Of a stretch of 64,000 nt of DNA, positions 25,326 to 37,159 are shown one piece after another (position 1 is the first letter of the stretch; each line of letters opens with the position of its first letter). The stretch spans positions 397,001 to 461,000 of the forward strand of contig NW_026947638.1 of assembly GCF_034190915.1 (NCBI RefSeq), written 5' to 3'. The position numbers and the translations under genes were made by a program. The notes beneath the pieces are model-generated. The model worked only from the letters and a program-made list of their open reading frames with translations, did no database searches and was not told the origin of the DNA. This DNA is from Cavia porcellus (lineage: Eukaryota > Chordata > Mammalia > Rodentia > Caviidae).

Positions 25326-27484
25326 TAAATTCTTCCTTTGATGTATTAAGTGCTGAAGAATGACATTTTCTTTCACCAGGAGATTGATCCTGAACTCTCA
25401 AATTTCAACCCAATTTCAACTATGTTCTAACTTTTTCTAGTTAGGATTTTTCTCAGAACTGGGAAATATTAATGACTGTACATGTGGGGGTGTTTAAGAT
25501 TCAACAACACCTGCAGTAAAGCCACTTGCATCCACTTTTATGTGGTCTTATTATCTGTGCTGATTGTTCCTCCGAGGCTTAAGCCTCTCTCTCCCCTTCT
25601 CTTTCTTCCACCTACAACTAGGCAGGTATTACCAATTCCTGCTCATGTCAATATCTGAGAAGTGGATTTGGATGATTTTGGTTTAAATTGCAAGGGAAGA
25701 AACACGATTTAAGACTGTGGTCCATTATTTACAATTCTACAACTGACCTCTTGTCAGGAAGCTTATGATTAGCGCACAAGCTGCTTTTACGTGATTTCTA
25801 AGTGGGTATTTTATTTTCTCATTTCCTATTCATCAATGTATTCATGACACTTCAGAACAAATCTCAGACAGGAAAGAATGCTGAAGAGAAAACACTAGGG
25901 TGGGCTGAACTGTATCTTGATATCCAAAAAACAATAAAAATAATTAAAAGTCAACTGGGAGAAATAGTTGGAATTAATGTGACATATGTAATTTGCATAT
26001 TAATAATTTAACCTTATAAAAGTAAAACTGTGTTTCAATTTAAGAATAGTTGGCAGAGATAAATAAAAAGTCAATTCATGTAAAATATCCCGCACCTTTG
26101 AACTGGACTGGAATAAGTTCATACTTTAAATTAGAAGTGGAGAGCAACTAAACTGAAAAAGTTAATCTTAAATTTCAAATACGTCAGTAAAAATGTATGA
26201 TAAAGTTGTATGTATGCAAACTGATTATTAATCAGTTTTACCAGGGGATTGCTAATTTTTCAATTAATTTTTAAAATTCCATCATTTGTTATCAAGAGAC
26301 CTGTAATTATTATAACTATTTTAGAAAAACTACACTCTTTTTTATGGGAACAGAGAGGAACAAAAAATGTTGGACATTAAAATAGGAGTATTATTGTAAT
26401 TCAGAAACTAGATTGATAGTTTTCAATGAATTCTGACATTCTAAATGTGTAAATTTAAATGTCAACAGCTAATCTTGGGTAATCTGCTATTTGAATTATC
26501 TGCTTAGAAATAAAAAGTCCTGGCATGATTTTCACTTATATATGCTTTTAGAGGAACATTCTCAAATATAAAACACAAGGTCTTCCAAACTTTAACTTAA
26601 CTAATTTCCAAAGACAAATATTAAAGAACACCAGTAATTTCCAAATTCTAAAACACTGTTAAAATCAAAATGTAACAAACTTGAGAAAGAGAAAATTACA
26701 ACAAAGCAAGAATTTTACATGATAGGAGAAGACAAAAATGCAATGAAATATTTTAAATTATAGAAAAGTAAACCATAAGATTCTGTCAATTTTACAGTTA
26801 CTTAAATATAAAAATACATTAATAGAGTAGGACATATATAACCTTTTAAAATACAATTTTCTGCTTTTATATTTTATATTTTTAAGGAGAACAATAAAAC
26901 TTTCAATAAGAAGCCAAATCATAACACGTACTTACACATTCTATGCTCAGTGTAAAAATTGTTCATTTGGATTTTTGTCTTTAAATGTAGAATGTGCTAA
27001 TGTTCCAATGCAGAAAAACTCATCAAATTTACTTAAAAATTGAGATCACCAGAGGAGTTACCCATCTTTATTCTCACAGTTTTCACATATACATGATAGT
27101 AAACCCTGATAAATATGAGACTCGTTGTAATTTCTCATGTGTAAATCAAGGTTATTTGTGAATTTTTAATATTTCATTTCATCTTTGCTATATTGCTGGT
27201 AGTGTCCTGACATTGGGTACATCTCTGCAATTTTGTAACACTGAGTGGGAATGAGGAAGATTTTATTTTATTGCTAGTAGTCACACAAAGTCATATCCAA
27301 ACATGATTGAGATGAATACACTGAATATTTATTCTTAGTGCCTCTGTATCTTCTGAGATCCTTAGCAGCAGTACTTTTATAACTCTATACAGTTCAAATA
27401 ATACTTTTTACATACATATTTTAATTATTTCATTGACACATAGTTCCATAAGCTAAATCTTAAAACTCTCAGAAGTTGAGAGGC
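25326..27484. other. Unassigned AT-rich intron DNA
   Basis: No gene or repeat family is recognised. A 14-bp perfect palindrome (GAGGCTTAAGCCTC) lies at 25574-25587. Confidence 0.4.
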
Positions 27485-27590
27485 AGTGGTTCACCTTTGT
27501 ATTTCCTGTGCCCAGCCCAAGCAAGAAACATAATGGCAATATATTGCATTTATAAATGCAATATATAAATCAATGAATACATGAAATTGA
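27485..27590 (+). repeat. L2 3'-end relic with a 28-bp palindrome
   Basis: TATTTCCTGTGCCCAGCCC and the later AATATATAAATCAATGAATAC fit the terminal L2 layout. Within it, 27539-27566 is a perfect 28-bp palindrome. Confidence 0.45.
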
Positions 27591-28710
27591 ACTAGTTGGA
27601 AAAGCCTGGAAAGTTTATAAAGAGACTGAGAACAAAAGTGTTGATTTCTAAAAAAACAAAATAAAAATGAATAAAAACTTCAGAGGTAAGCATATATTAT
27701 AACGAAGACATATTTGAGAACCTGCAATAGTATCACATTGAAAAATTTATTTGATTTTAAAGCCTTGGTATCATTTTTAGGAAAAATATTGCTTAGCTCT
27801 AATTAATCTATTAAAATTTTAGAATGCTAATATATACAATAAATCCTTAAGTTTCTATATTTCTAGATACTAGGCATGTAGAAAAAATAAAAAATTGATT
27901 CATCCAACAATAGGTTTGTGCTTATGAACTAGCAAACATAATACAAGTTTTTCCATTTGCAATTTTTAATAAATAAATGACCAAATTAAAATGCTATTTT
28001 AATAAAGTATAGGATTTTAATAAAATATAGGAGCCGTATGTCCTCTAATCAACAAAATAAAGTTATTGTAACACTATCAGACAATGTTACACTTTACGTG
28101 TGTTCTAGCATACTATAAAATAACATAATTGGAAGAGAGCAGCTTTTTAAAAGCCACATTAAAATAATGATGTATAATGACATTTCCAAATTTTCTTGAT
28201 CTTTTTGTTCAGACAAAATTAAAGTCTCTTTCCAATCACTCCTTCATTAAAATGAGCATTAAAAATAGCAAAGGTGACAATTGCCTTCCTCCATGAAATG
28301 ATCTAGTATTCTAAAACTTTTTTGGGTATTAAAATCTTGGTTGTTTCAATTTATTTTTCAGGCATTATACTGACAAATTATAGGCTGGTCCGAACAGAGG
28401 GAGCAAAACATTTCATTTCAGAAACTGATAGAATTGATTTATGATTTATGCACTGAAATATAACAGTTTCCTCATTTATTTGTTAACACATGTAATGACA
28501 AGCCCTACTAGTTATTTTCACTTGCATTCACCAGACAAATGATTTTATGTGTACTTTAATTTCAGAGAAAAATAAAATAAATTTTTAATATTGAAAAAGC
28601 TGATTCAACCAAGATTTTCTTCACTGGACATTTAGAGAAATCAAAGGGTCTTAATCATTTTATTCAATATATGTTATCAAAGAAAATCTTTAATCAACAG
28701 GCTCACTTTA
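27591..28710. other. Unassigned AT-rich intron DNA
   Basis: There is a short tandem duplication of about 18 bp (ATTTTAATAAAGTATAGG, then a variant) at 27998-28033. Nothing else is recognised. Confidence 0.4.
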
Positions 28711-28724
28711 AAAATACTACAAAA

Positions 28725-28853
28725 GGGGCTGGGGATTTAGCTCAGCGGCATAAGCACCTGCCTTGCAAGCAGGCGGTCATGAGTTCGATCCCTGGTACCG
28801 ATAAAATGAAAAAGACAAAAAAAAAAAAAAAAAACACAAAAAAACAAAAAACA
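28725..28853 (+). mobile_element. ID-type SINE with TSD
   Basis: This copy looks the least decayed: GGGGCTGGGGATTTAGCTC, a CTTGCAAGCAGGCGGTCATG anticodon-arm region, GTTCGATCCCTGGTACCGAT, and a long A-rich tail. The TSD AAAATACTACAAAA is at 28711-28724 and 28854-28867. Confidence 0.96.
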
Positions 28854-28867
28854 AAAATACTACAAAA

Positions 28868-30547
28868 ATGAAGCTTTTTCTCCACCTCTATTTTCTCTGA
28901 TGTTTCATGTTTGCTGATACTTAGGCAATACATTATATTTAAAAATCCACTTATGTAACATGTCAATTCTCTGAATACCTCCGTTACTGGCCTCTATATA
29001 AGTGCTCTGAATATTTAACTGTAATTATTTTTAGCAATATTAAGTTCTCACAGCAATATTAAAATTGAAAATATTGGTCTCTACAAGAAAAACTAAGGTG
29101 TCTTTAAGATATAATTTAACTGAGTTTTGGAGGCAATTATGTTCAGATAATTATTTTGGAATACATGATAACAATGCATTTCTGTTTTCTAATTAGCAAA
29201 ACGTTTCTCTTTATTAACTTGTTAAATTGTATTTAATTGCTATTCCCACAGATAGGTATAATTTTATATATTGGTTTTAAATCCTGTGTCATTTTAATAT
29301 TAACAATAAGTGATTTTCCTTATGCTAGATATTACACTCAATGTACTGTTAAAAGAATGTATACCCTTCTGCAATGCTCATGTACAAGATACAAGTATTA
29401 GTGTGTATCAGAATCATGTGAAAGAATATACTTATGCTATTGTTACTAAGAAATATCATAAATAAATTTTACACAAGTAATTGCATAAAGTGCCTACTTT
29501 TTGTTAGATCCAGATTACAATATTATCTAAATTATAATAAATAGGTAACACATTACATGGTTCTTTCTAAGGCCATAATATTATAATATTTCATACATCC
29601 CATGATCAAAACTTGTCCTTTTTATCTGAAATTTTTAAATGATTTTCAATTAATCCACCAAGTACAGATGGCCAGAAGGCCAACAACTAGAGGACTTGGA
29701 AAAGTAACTGTACAGATATGCTATTATGCAGAACAGGGATTGAAAGAACACTCTGATGTTCATGTAAAAACATAGTTTCACTGATGTCTGAAACTTAAAC
29801 CTGTACCTTCAACATGAATATTAATTTTAAAAATTATTCTTTATTAAATCAACCATAGTAGGTCATTCTAATATCACTTCAACAAATGTTCACATCAGTC
29901 TACAGAAAATATGTGAAATATTTTTGTAGTAACAAATACTGTATGTTTTGAAAATGTATATTTGCTCACTATATTTTAACACAATTAAACAGACTATCTA
30001 ATAAAGTTAATATAAGATTCTTATGAAGTCCTTATATACAAAAATGTAATAATATTTCTTTACTCCATTTTTTCTCAAGCAATCTCATTTACTGTAATAG
30101 CCTTCTTCTAAAAATCAAGTGCTGTAATCTAAGAGTAAATATCAATCACTTAAAGATATGAAACAGTAACAGAGAATCAAGACTAAAGAATGGCCTTAGA
30201 AAGATAACCATGATTGTAGCCTCAGTGGCCATTATGATAACCATGGAGTTTGTTTACATTTGGGTACTGATGACTTATTTTCTCAACTTTTGAATAAAAG
30301 ATAATCCAAAATAATATATGATATTTTCAAGTAAATGTTACACACAGTGTAACAGTGTTAACACATGTTATCATACAATAAACATGTTTTTAAAGATTTC
30401 TTGCTGATTATACATTTGATTTTTAGAAATTTTTACTGCCAGATCCAGAAACAGGCTGAAACCTCTGCACTGGATCATTCCAAGAGGACAAGTTCTCCTG
30501 GAATATTTATATATAGGAAGTACACTGCCTAGTACACAGCACAGTTC

Positions 30548-30590
<43 letters not shown>

Positions 30591-31744
30591 TATATGTTTA
30601 AAAGAATGTTTCCATCTAAATATTTATCATAGAACTTGTACATATCATAACAATCCACGATTTTTATTGAAAAGGGATAATTATAAAAAAATTCTGGAAC
30701 ATTTTGAAACACAAAAGTGAGAAAATCTGTAGAGATAAGCTGGACATTTTTATACTTCTACATACTATTTTCATATAACTTTAGCAAAAGGCAACTCAGA
30801 GTAATGAGTAAATAACTTGTCAAGGAAGTTCAAACTGCGTAAAATTTAGTGCTGTGCAGTTAAAGTTCAAAAGTTTCTTTTCTTGCCTCAGTCCCCAAGA
30901 ATACTACCTATCTTTAAATTTCATTAACTAGGTCTAAGATTTCCTAAAAACTTATTTTTTCTCTTTAAAAAAAAAAAATCCAGAGAGAAAAGACTAATGA
31001 AAAATATCTGAAAACATATTTTATATTTCATATTGTTTTGCTTACAATTTTTGTTTCCAATAAAATTAGTTTTTAACCATGATGAGTCAAACTTGTATAT
31101 TCTCAAACCCTCAAATGCTTACTGGTGTTCATCAGTTGAACCACCCTACTGGACTGCTAAACTATCTTCTAAAGATGTCCCTGTCTACTTGTGCAATCAT
31201 TCACTCTGACAATAACTACATGACGAATCCCATGGTGCCAGAAAATATCAACAAATTGCACTTGAAGATCCAATAGAAGTGGACTTTGTTTCTTATGTTG
31301 TTTGAAATAGCTAAACTTTGCTGTTCTATGTTTTAAATGATAATCTACACTGAATAAAATGAGAGAGCAGCCCACCACACTTGTTACATTGGTATGCTTC
31401 CCTTATTTCTTTTCACACTGGTCAACTGTCAAAAATTACATAACATGGTTAAAGTAATGGAACACTTATTTGAGTTTCTTAAAAACAAAATTCAAAGAAT
31501 ATTCAATATCTACATTTATAGTGGTGCTTTGGTTTACGAACTTATGTTGTTCTATGATTTTATAAAAGATGGTCATGTTGTGTTTGTATGGGAAAGATGG
31601 TCATGATAGTGTTTGTCACCTGATGCACAGTTTGCAAATGTATAACATTTTGCCATGTGCTTTTCTTGGGAACCAAAGTATCACTGTAGAATCAATATAG
31701 TCCCATAAATTCTATCTATAAATATAGTGTAGGTCTATCTGCTA
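28868..31744. other. Unassigned AT-rich intron DNA
   Basis: No gene is recognised. It contains a (TA)n microsatellite at 30549-30595. Confidence 0.4.
30549..30595. repeat. (TA)n microsatellite
   Basis: The TA run is long, with one CA interruption near 30585. Confidence 0.96.
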
Positions 31745-32130
31745 TTTTTGCTGGCCGTCACAATGACTACTCTCCTAACTACAGAGGACTCTTCATCCTC
31801 CTCTTTCCCAATTATCTCTTTGCTTACCAGTCATGGTGTTCTTAAAATGTAAAATGGCTCATTTTACTCATTGATGGATATCTCCCAGCTCATATTTTCT
31901 TGGGATAATACTCAAGTCCTTAGTGTTTTTTTTCTCTCCCTCCCCTTCATAGAATCTGATTATTATCTTTCAAATCTCTCTTTCTGTAACTCTCTCTTTG
32001 CTTGGTAAATTCTACTTATCCTGGACCGAATCCTTCAAATACCTCAAGCTCATTTCTCCACTGCTCAGGGAGTTTCTCCTACTTTCAATGTGCATCTTTC
32101 TACTCCTCAGATTTATTTCTTTTCCCTAAC
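31745..32130 (+). repeat. L2 relic
   Basis: CAAGCTCATTTCTCCACTGC, TCAGGGAGTTTCTCCTACTTTC and the upstream pyrimidine-rich stretches follow the L2 3' region in the sense orientation, strongly diverged. Confidence 0.45.
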
Positions 32131-32652
32131 AAAGAGGCAAAATATCATCCCAAAGCACACGCATTTCCAACTTTCCCATTCTGGTTTGCGGTGTCACTGC
32201 TCATCTACAGAATTTAAACAACCATTATAATTTTTTATTAATTTATTTTTTGTACTCCATAATGATACAAAACATGTCTGCCTGCATTACCACTTTTCCC
32301 TACCTAAATTTTACATTCATCAAAAAATAATGCAAGAGCAAATGCAACTTATTTTCAATTCAAGGTCTATTTAAACATTGACATCTATTGAAATCATAAG
32401 CTTAATAGATAGCTATAGATATATAAGAACTTTAATCTTTCTGTGGGTGTAGAATTTGATTACTAACAATGTACACTGAGCCAATTCAAACTATTTTGAT
32501 TACTGAAATATATACATCAGTCTCCACCATGTTTATACCCCCAGTAAATGCTGAGTGAAGGGTACAAATAAGATACTTGCTAGGATTTGTTGACATATAG
32601 TGTGACTTATGCACTCAAAATCTATCTTGACTTAACGAGTTACCCATGTAAT
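32131..32652. other. Unassigned intron DNA
   Basis: No gene or repeat is recognised. Confidence 0.4.
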
Positions 32653-32666
32653 TAATTGTCTTCATA

Positions 32667-32825
32667 CCGGGCATGGCAGCTCACGCCTGTAATCCCAGCA
32701 CTCAGGAGGCTGTGGCAGCAGGATTGCTGTGAGTTGGAGACCAGCCCAGGCTACAAAGTAAGCTCAAGGCCAGCCTGAACTGCACAGGAGACCCTGCCTC
32801 AAAAAGACAAAAAAAAAAAAAAAAG
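32667..32825 (+). mobile_element. B1-like SINE (7SL-derived) with TSD
   Basis: CCGGGCATGGCAGCTCACGCC, TGTAATCCCAGCACTCAGGAG, GGCCAGCCTGAACTGCACAGG and GACCCTGCCTCAAAAAG form a complete 7SL-derived monomer with an internal duplication and A tail. The 14-bp TSD TAATTGTCTTCATA is at 32653-32666 and 32826-32839. Confidence 0.95.
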
Positions 32826-32839
32826 TAATTGTCTTCATA

Positions 32840-35700
32840 AACATGGGTACACACTGAGAGACGCATCAACTGGGATAAACATATTTTTGCTAAAGCAGAG
32901 TAATTTTTTAATAAATGGACCTCTGGTGGCTACCAAATATTATAACATGTATATTCATAGTTGCCTTGCACATGAAGCAAGACTGTATTTCATATACCTC
33001 AGAAAGCAGTACAGAAATAAAATGTTCTAGATTTTGAGGAGATAAAATCTGAGTTTTAAATAAATTAGACACCTAATTAATACTGTGTCTTTAAATATAT
33101 GGAAAATTAAGGCAATAAGAAATATAAATACACATGCTTTCACTTAGAAAAATGATCTATGAAAAAATATTACTTTCTGATTGATTCGAGGTTCAGGTAA
33201 TACAGTAAAATTGATTTATTTTGACTATACAACACACAGCTTTACAGTCAGTTGGAAGATAAGAGATCCTTCCTATAGTCACATTACTCTTAGTATCATG
33301 TTAAAAGAACGAGTAGTTCAGTTTTTTATTCATTGTCTTATTTGACCCTGTCTCAATTATAAAAACTGGAATTAGAAGAAAGGGGTAAAGATGCCTAATA
33401 TACTCTTTCTGCCATGATTTTACTTAATTTGGTAAAACTAAACACACAATACTAAAAGTCTGTCACAGTTCTTAAAGAGACACATAACATAATTTTATCC
33501 ACCATAAACAAATTTTAAAAGTAAACATTAGTAGAAACATGGAAAATGTCCTTGTGAAAATAATAATATTAGTGATATTTTTGTGCAAGAAATTTAACTT
33601 AAACATGACATTAATCTTTCAACATTGTATATATAAAATTTTATAATACCCCATGTTTCAGATGTACAAAAATTGATATTTTAAGTATTCATAAAATTGC
33701 AAATTTAAAAATATTCCTATAATGTTCATAAGAATAACACTAAAAGGTTGATACTTAATCATTTATGTGATGTCTTCAGTATTTAACACTTAACTACACT
33801 TATCAGGCACAATTTCTAACCACTATAATTTAGGCTGTAAGAAGCACTTTATAGTGAGGCCTTACTTGAAACATTATTTTTATAATGCAGGGGGGGACAT
33901 AGCTCAGTGTGAAGGCCCTGGGGGTAGTGCAAACAAGAAATGAAGACAAACAAAAAATATACAAATAAAAATATGATTATATTTTCTCTACAATTTTGTT
34001 TTGCAGAACCCGAATATCAGAATTTAACCTTTAGTTATTTTTTATACAAGTGTACTCCTATGCAAAACTTATGTTTTCAGTATGTTAATACAAATTACAA
34101 ACTTTAGTATATAGTATTTAACAATTCGGTTCAAGTAATGAAAAATCGTGCACTATTCATTCAACATGAACTTCAGCTACTTTATAAAAATAAACTATAT
34201 ATTTGATATTTGTTTTATGTAAAACATTATTAAATTACATGGAGAAATCATTAAAAGATAAATATTACCTGAGAAGTTAAAAATAGCATTAGTTGGCTTT
34301 TAAATTCAAAATAACTACCTGAGAAGTGATACTTTAATATTTCGATGGAATGACACTTGTGGAGACTCACATGTATGTTGTGTTCCTATTAATAAATCCA
34401 GTACCTAGAGTGGCTGTTCAAGCTTCACAGGTACTAAATATTTAGAAAAATTTTTACGTGGGAATAACTGTTAAGAACTTCTAGCAAACTTGATTATCAA
34501 ACAATACAGCACTTTATCATTCATAATGATATAAAACTTAATAATCTAAATGTCAGACGTCTCAAGTATTAAAAGTTGCTTTCTCCCATAAAAAATAAAA
34601 TAATTACATTATTTTAATAATGCTCTATTTTCTTTAACTACCTCTTCGATTATGAACACCAACTATCCTTGAAAACAAACAAGGGGCATGGTATGAACAT
34701 ATATGGCACTATAGGAGTGTGACACTACGATGGTCATCTTATAAGATGTTTTAAAAATCATAAGGGTTATGAATGATTTCCAAATTCACACATGCATTTA
34801 TAGGTGCATTCTGTCAGGTGCATAATAATTAGAAAAACATACTAATTGCATAAGTGAAAAATGAACAGCAATTCTGAATTCTACATAAAATATTAGAAAA
34901 AAATGATATGGTTGTACAGACACGAAAAAAAATCTATACTGTTTCGCTTTCCCTCTCTCAATCTTCTCCTGTTCCCATAAATACTACAGTATAGAATCCC
35001 AAGTAATCTGACCTCCACTTTTACATCTGCAAATTAATTCAAGGCCCTGAAACACATGAGCTGTATGTTAAATGGCAGCTCTAACTGACCACAGGTGTTT
35101 ATATTTAAAGCCTTTAGAAAACCTCACAGACAGGGGTGGTCATCATAGCAGTGAGAGCACCCAACTAAGTACAGGTTGCAAAACTTTTTATGGTTGTTCC
35201 ATACTTAATTTAATGAGATTTAGAATATAGAGGTGATGTTTTTGTAGATCTTTAAATATCCAAATACCCATGACAGAAATCCAAATCAATGTTTTATAAA
35301 GATTGTGTAAATAAAAGGAAACAAAATACTCTTTAAGATTTTGTGTGTTTCATTCCCCTCACGCACTCCACCACTTTACTCAAGGAAACAAAGTCCTTAA
35401 AAATCTAACAGTGGTCTGCCTTTTTGACTAGGATATTCACAACTTGGAAAATTCACACTCAACATTTACCTACCTCCCTCTCTCACAAAACAGAAAATAC
35501 AACACAGATCTGTGAGCATCTGGTCTAGGAATAATTTCAAAGCAATCTACATTCTGTGATCTAGAGTGGAAGGAAGGCTGAGTGAGAACAGGCAAGGGAG
35601 CCAGAGTCAGGCACCAGGCTGACAAACGCCCCAGGGTACAGCAAGAAGAATCTATCATCTTATCCAGTTATGTGCAGCAGCCCAGAGGCAGGCATTTCCG
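32840..35700. other. Unassigned AT-rich intron DNA
   Basis: No gene is recognised. At about 33890-33960 a weak, decayed ID-like body (ACATAGCTCAGTGTGAAGG) is followed by an A-rich tail; I give it low weight. Confidence 0.4.
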
Positions 35701-36004
35701 TTAAGTGTGTGCCTTGGAGTCTGACCTCTGGCGGAGCCTGCGTAGGGGTCTGTCTGCCCTTTAGCCCGTGAAGGGACTCACGTGCCGCTGATGCTTATGC
35801 ACCCATTCAAAGAAATCTGTGCACACACGAATCATAGCTCCTAGGGCTGCCGTCCCGGACAGTGCAGACTGAGTGTTCAGGTCAAGGAACACATATAAGG
35901 TGAGCCCTGGAGAAGCTGACCCGAGACAAGCTGCCCGCAGCAGGCCGACAGTACACCAGCGAGCGAAGGATCGTCCTCCTCCCCCTCCCGCTTCTGACCC
36001 TGTC

Positions 36005-36010
36005 CCTTAC
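36005..36010 (-). other. EPHA6: EPHA6 exon 1 splice donor (GTAAGG)
   Basis: On the minus strand the exon ends AACAACCAAG and the intron begins GTAAGG, which matches the mammalian donor consensus closely. The single exonic G left after the last whole codon would combine with the first two bases of exon 2. That fits a Val codon next in the EPHA6 protein as I remember it. Confidence 0.9.
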
Positions 36011-36113
36011 CTTGGTTGTTGGAGAGGTGACTACAGTAGCCCGGCCAAGCTGTCCTCAGAGGCAAAAAGAACCCAAATTGCCAAAGAAATTCTCGGACTT
36101 CGCAGCCCCCCAT
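36011..36113 (-). CDS. EPHA6: EPHA6 coding exon 1 (ephrin type-A receptor 6, signal peptide exon)
   Basis: EPHA6 is a receptor tyrosine kinase of the neuronal plasma membrane that binds GPI-anchored ephrin-A ligands and acts in axon guidance. Only coding exon 1 is present. The ATG at 36113-36111 has a strong Kozak context (GCCATGG). The frame reads MGGCEVREF, then a hydrophobic stretch rich in F and L (residues 9-19), then TAWPG, and ends SHLSNNQ at residue 34 plus one base (phase 1). The splice donor follows directly. This matches, from memory, the signal peptide and mature N-terminus of mammalian EPHA6. Differences from the human sequence as I recall it are Trp11, Arg20, Tyr26 and Leu30; Arg20 sits at the end of the hydrophobic core. 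The ligand-binding, cysteine-rich, fibronectin, transmembrane, kinase, SAM and PDZ-binding parts would lie to the left, outside the window. I saw no exon 2 in 1-36 kb. The exon lies in a CpG island. A duplicated or processed copy is unlikely because the donor and promoter island are intact. Confidence 0.93.
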
Positions 36114-36393
36114 GGCTCTCGCTGGCTCCTCTCTCCTTGTGTGAAAGAAGTGGAAGCGGAGAGGCCAGGTGTTGTGGGGAGGTTGGGGATCCTGGTCCAC
36201 GTCTTCCTCTTATTCTTCTTCCTCCTCCTCCACCCGGCCCGCAGCGGTGTCCCGGGGCGCCCACCGCGCGAGGCCCCGGGAGCAGGGCACGAGGGTCCAG
36301 ACTGCCCAGGTGCGGTGGCAGCCGCTTCGAAGCTGCAGCTGCCTGAGGCGCCGGGAACCTCCTGGAGGCTGGAGGCGAGGGGAAAGCACTCAC
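36114..36393 (-). pseudogene. EPHA6: Degenerate N-terminal extension of the long EPHA6 isoform, now 5' UTR
   Basis: Upstream of the MGGCEVREF start, the minus strand still resembles the Pro/Ala-rich plus poly-Glu extension annotated in the long human EPHA6 isoform (recalled, not searched). The piece with FPSPPA and PAPQAA is in one frame, starting near 36393. The poly-Glu stretch followed by DVDQDPQP, which is in frame with the main ATG, is in another frame. Three changes stop it from encoding the extension: the expected start codon reads GTG (36393-36391), the two pieces are in different frames, and a TAA sits inside the poly-Glu run (36212-36210). Initiation at 36113 is therefore the only supported start. 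A near-cognate start downstream of the stop, such as GTG at 36200, cannot be excluded. Confidence 0.7.
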
Positions 36394-36439
36394 CGCCCTG
36401 TCCCCCCCGCGCGAGGACTATTCACTCGGGTCCGGGAGA

Positions 36440-36450
36440 GCGCACGCGCA
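36440..36450. promoter_or_regulatory. NRF1-type site (GCGCACGCGCA)
   Basis: The sequence GCGCACGCGCA agrees with the palindromic NRF1 consensus, a common core element of CpG island promoters. It lies about 330 bp upstream of the EPHA6 ATG, close to the GC boxes, so it may mark the core promoter. Confidence 0.5.
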
Positions 36451-36473
36451 GGAGCGAGCTTGGGCTGTGGTGT

Positions 36474-36529
36474 GGGGGCGGGGCCGAGGGGGCGGGGGCG
36501 GCCGATTCTCGGCCGGGATGGGGGCGGGG
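36474..36529. promoter_or_regulatory. Cluster of three GC boxes (Sp/KLF sites)
   Basis: GGGGGCGGGG occurs at 36474-36483, overlapping GC boxes occur at 36488-36501, and another is at 36520-36529. Clustered Sp1/KLF sites about 360-415 bp upstream of the EPHA6 start codon support a TATA-less core promoter in this interval. Confidence 0.6.
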
Positions 36530-36899
36530 CCGACCGGGTGGTCTGGCCAGATCGGGCCGCCCGAGCGCCTCTCTGGACTGAGGCGCGCTGTGCGGGGCGG
36601 CGCGGCACTGCAGCGGAGCAGAGGCGGGCAGCGAGAACTTTCCTCTGGCCGCTGGGAGGAGAGCCCGGCGGGGGCTGCGGCCGCGCGGGGCGGCAAAGGG
36701 TCCGAGGGAGCTGCGAGCTGAGTGCTCAGCCCTCGCCTGCGCGGCGTTGGCAGCGGCTTGCAAGGCGGGCACCTCGGACTCGGCTGCGCCCGCGCTGCAC
36801 CCAGGCGGTGCGAGCGGCTCCCCGACGTCTCCGAGGCTGCGCTCAGTCCCTGAAGCACTTAGCCCCCATTTTGCAGCTGCAGCGCTGACCGTTTTAAGA

Positions 36900-36916
36900 T
36901 GAGTCAGCTGCTGACC
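36900..36916. promoter_or_regulatory. AP-1/MAF-like composite site
   Basis: TGAGTCA (36900-36906) is a perfect AP-1 heptamer and is followed directly by GCTGCTGACC. This gives a near-palindromic TCAGC/GCTGA arrangement reminiscent of a MAF recognition element, with an embedded CAGCTG E-box core. It lies near the distal edge of the CpG island. The match is to motifs only; occupancy is unknown. Confidence 0.4.
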
Positions 36917-37159
36917 TTGACTCCCCCTCACTTCCCATTTCCGCGCTGGAAGAGGTGCTCTTTGAAACCACCCACCCCAAGTCCAGAGCTCTAGGCGCGC
37001 AGCTGGAGAGGGCTCCCGGGGTCCCCAGGGCCCAGGCTCTCGGCCCCCTGCCGGGAGCGCAGGGCTGCAGAAGGACGAGCGCAGCGCAGCTCTACCCGGT
37101 CTGGCGCTCTCCGGCTTGGCGGCGCGGCTTGTATCTCTGTTCAGCGCTGGAGGGGTTAG

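Larger units (their letters stand above)
1..36004 (-). other. EPHA6: EPHA6 intron 1, 5' portion
   Basis: This assignment follows from the exon 1 donor at 36010-36005 and the minus-strand direction of transcription. The whole left part of the window would be transcribed as intron 1. I found no second exon here; the expected exon would begin with a short stretch encoding the start of the ephrin-binding domain. Eph receptor genes typically have very long first introns, so its absence over 36 kb is not surprising. The content is repeats plus unassigned AT-rich DNA, itemised separately. Confidence 0.8.
36114..37150 (-). promoter_or_regulatory. EPHA6: CpG island promoter and 5' UTR of EPHA6
   Basis: From about 35.9 to 37.15 kb the sequence changes abruptly from AT-rich to strongly GC-rich, with dense CpG dinucleotides, and then returns to AT-rich DNA near 37165. 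This is the only CpG island in the window and it overlaps EPHA6 exon 1, so it is the natural promoter. I see no convincing TATA box, which fits dispersed initiation typical of CpG island promoters. The transcription start cannot be placed from sequence alone. Long open frames on both strands here follow from GC richness and are not genes. Confidence 0.85.

Noticed and set aside
30371..30712. 113-codon minus-strand open frame with an Ile/Tyr run.
   Set aside because: It reads through the (TA)n microsatellite and has no other protein feature.
35873..36346. 157-codon plus-strand open frame overlapping EPHA6 exon 1.
   Set aside because: It is antisense to the conserved EPHA6 exon, and its composition follows from the GC content.
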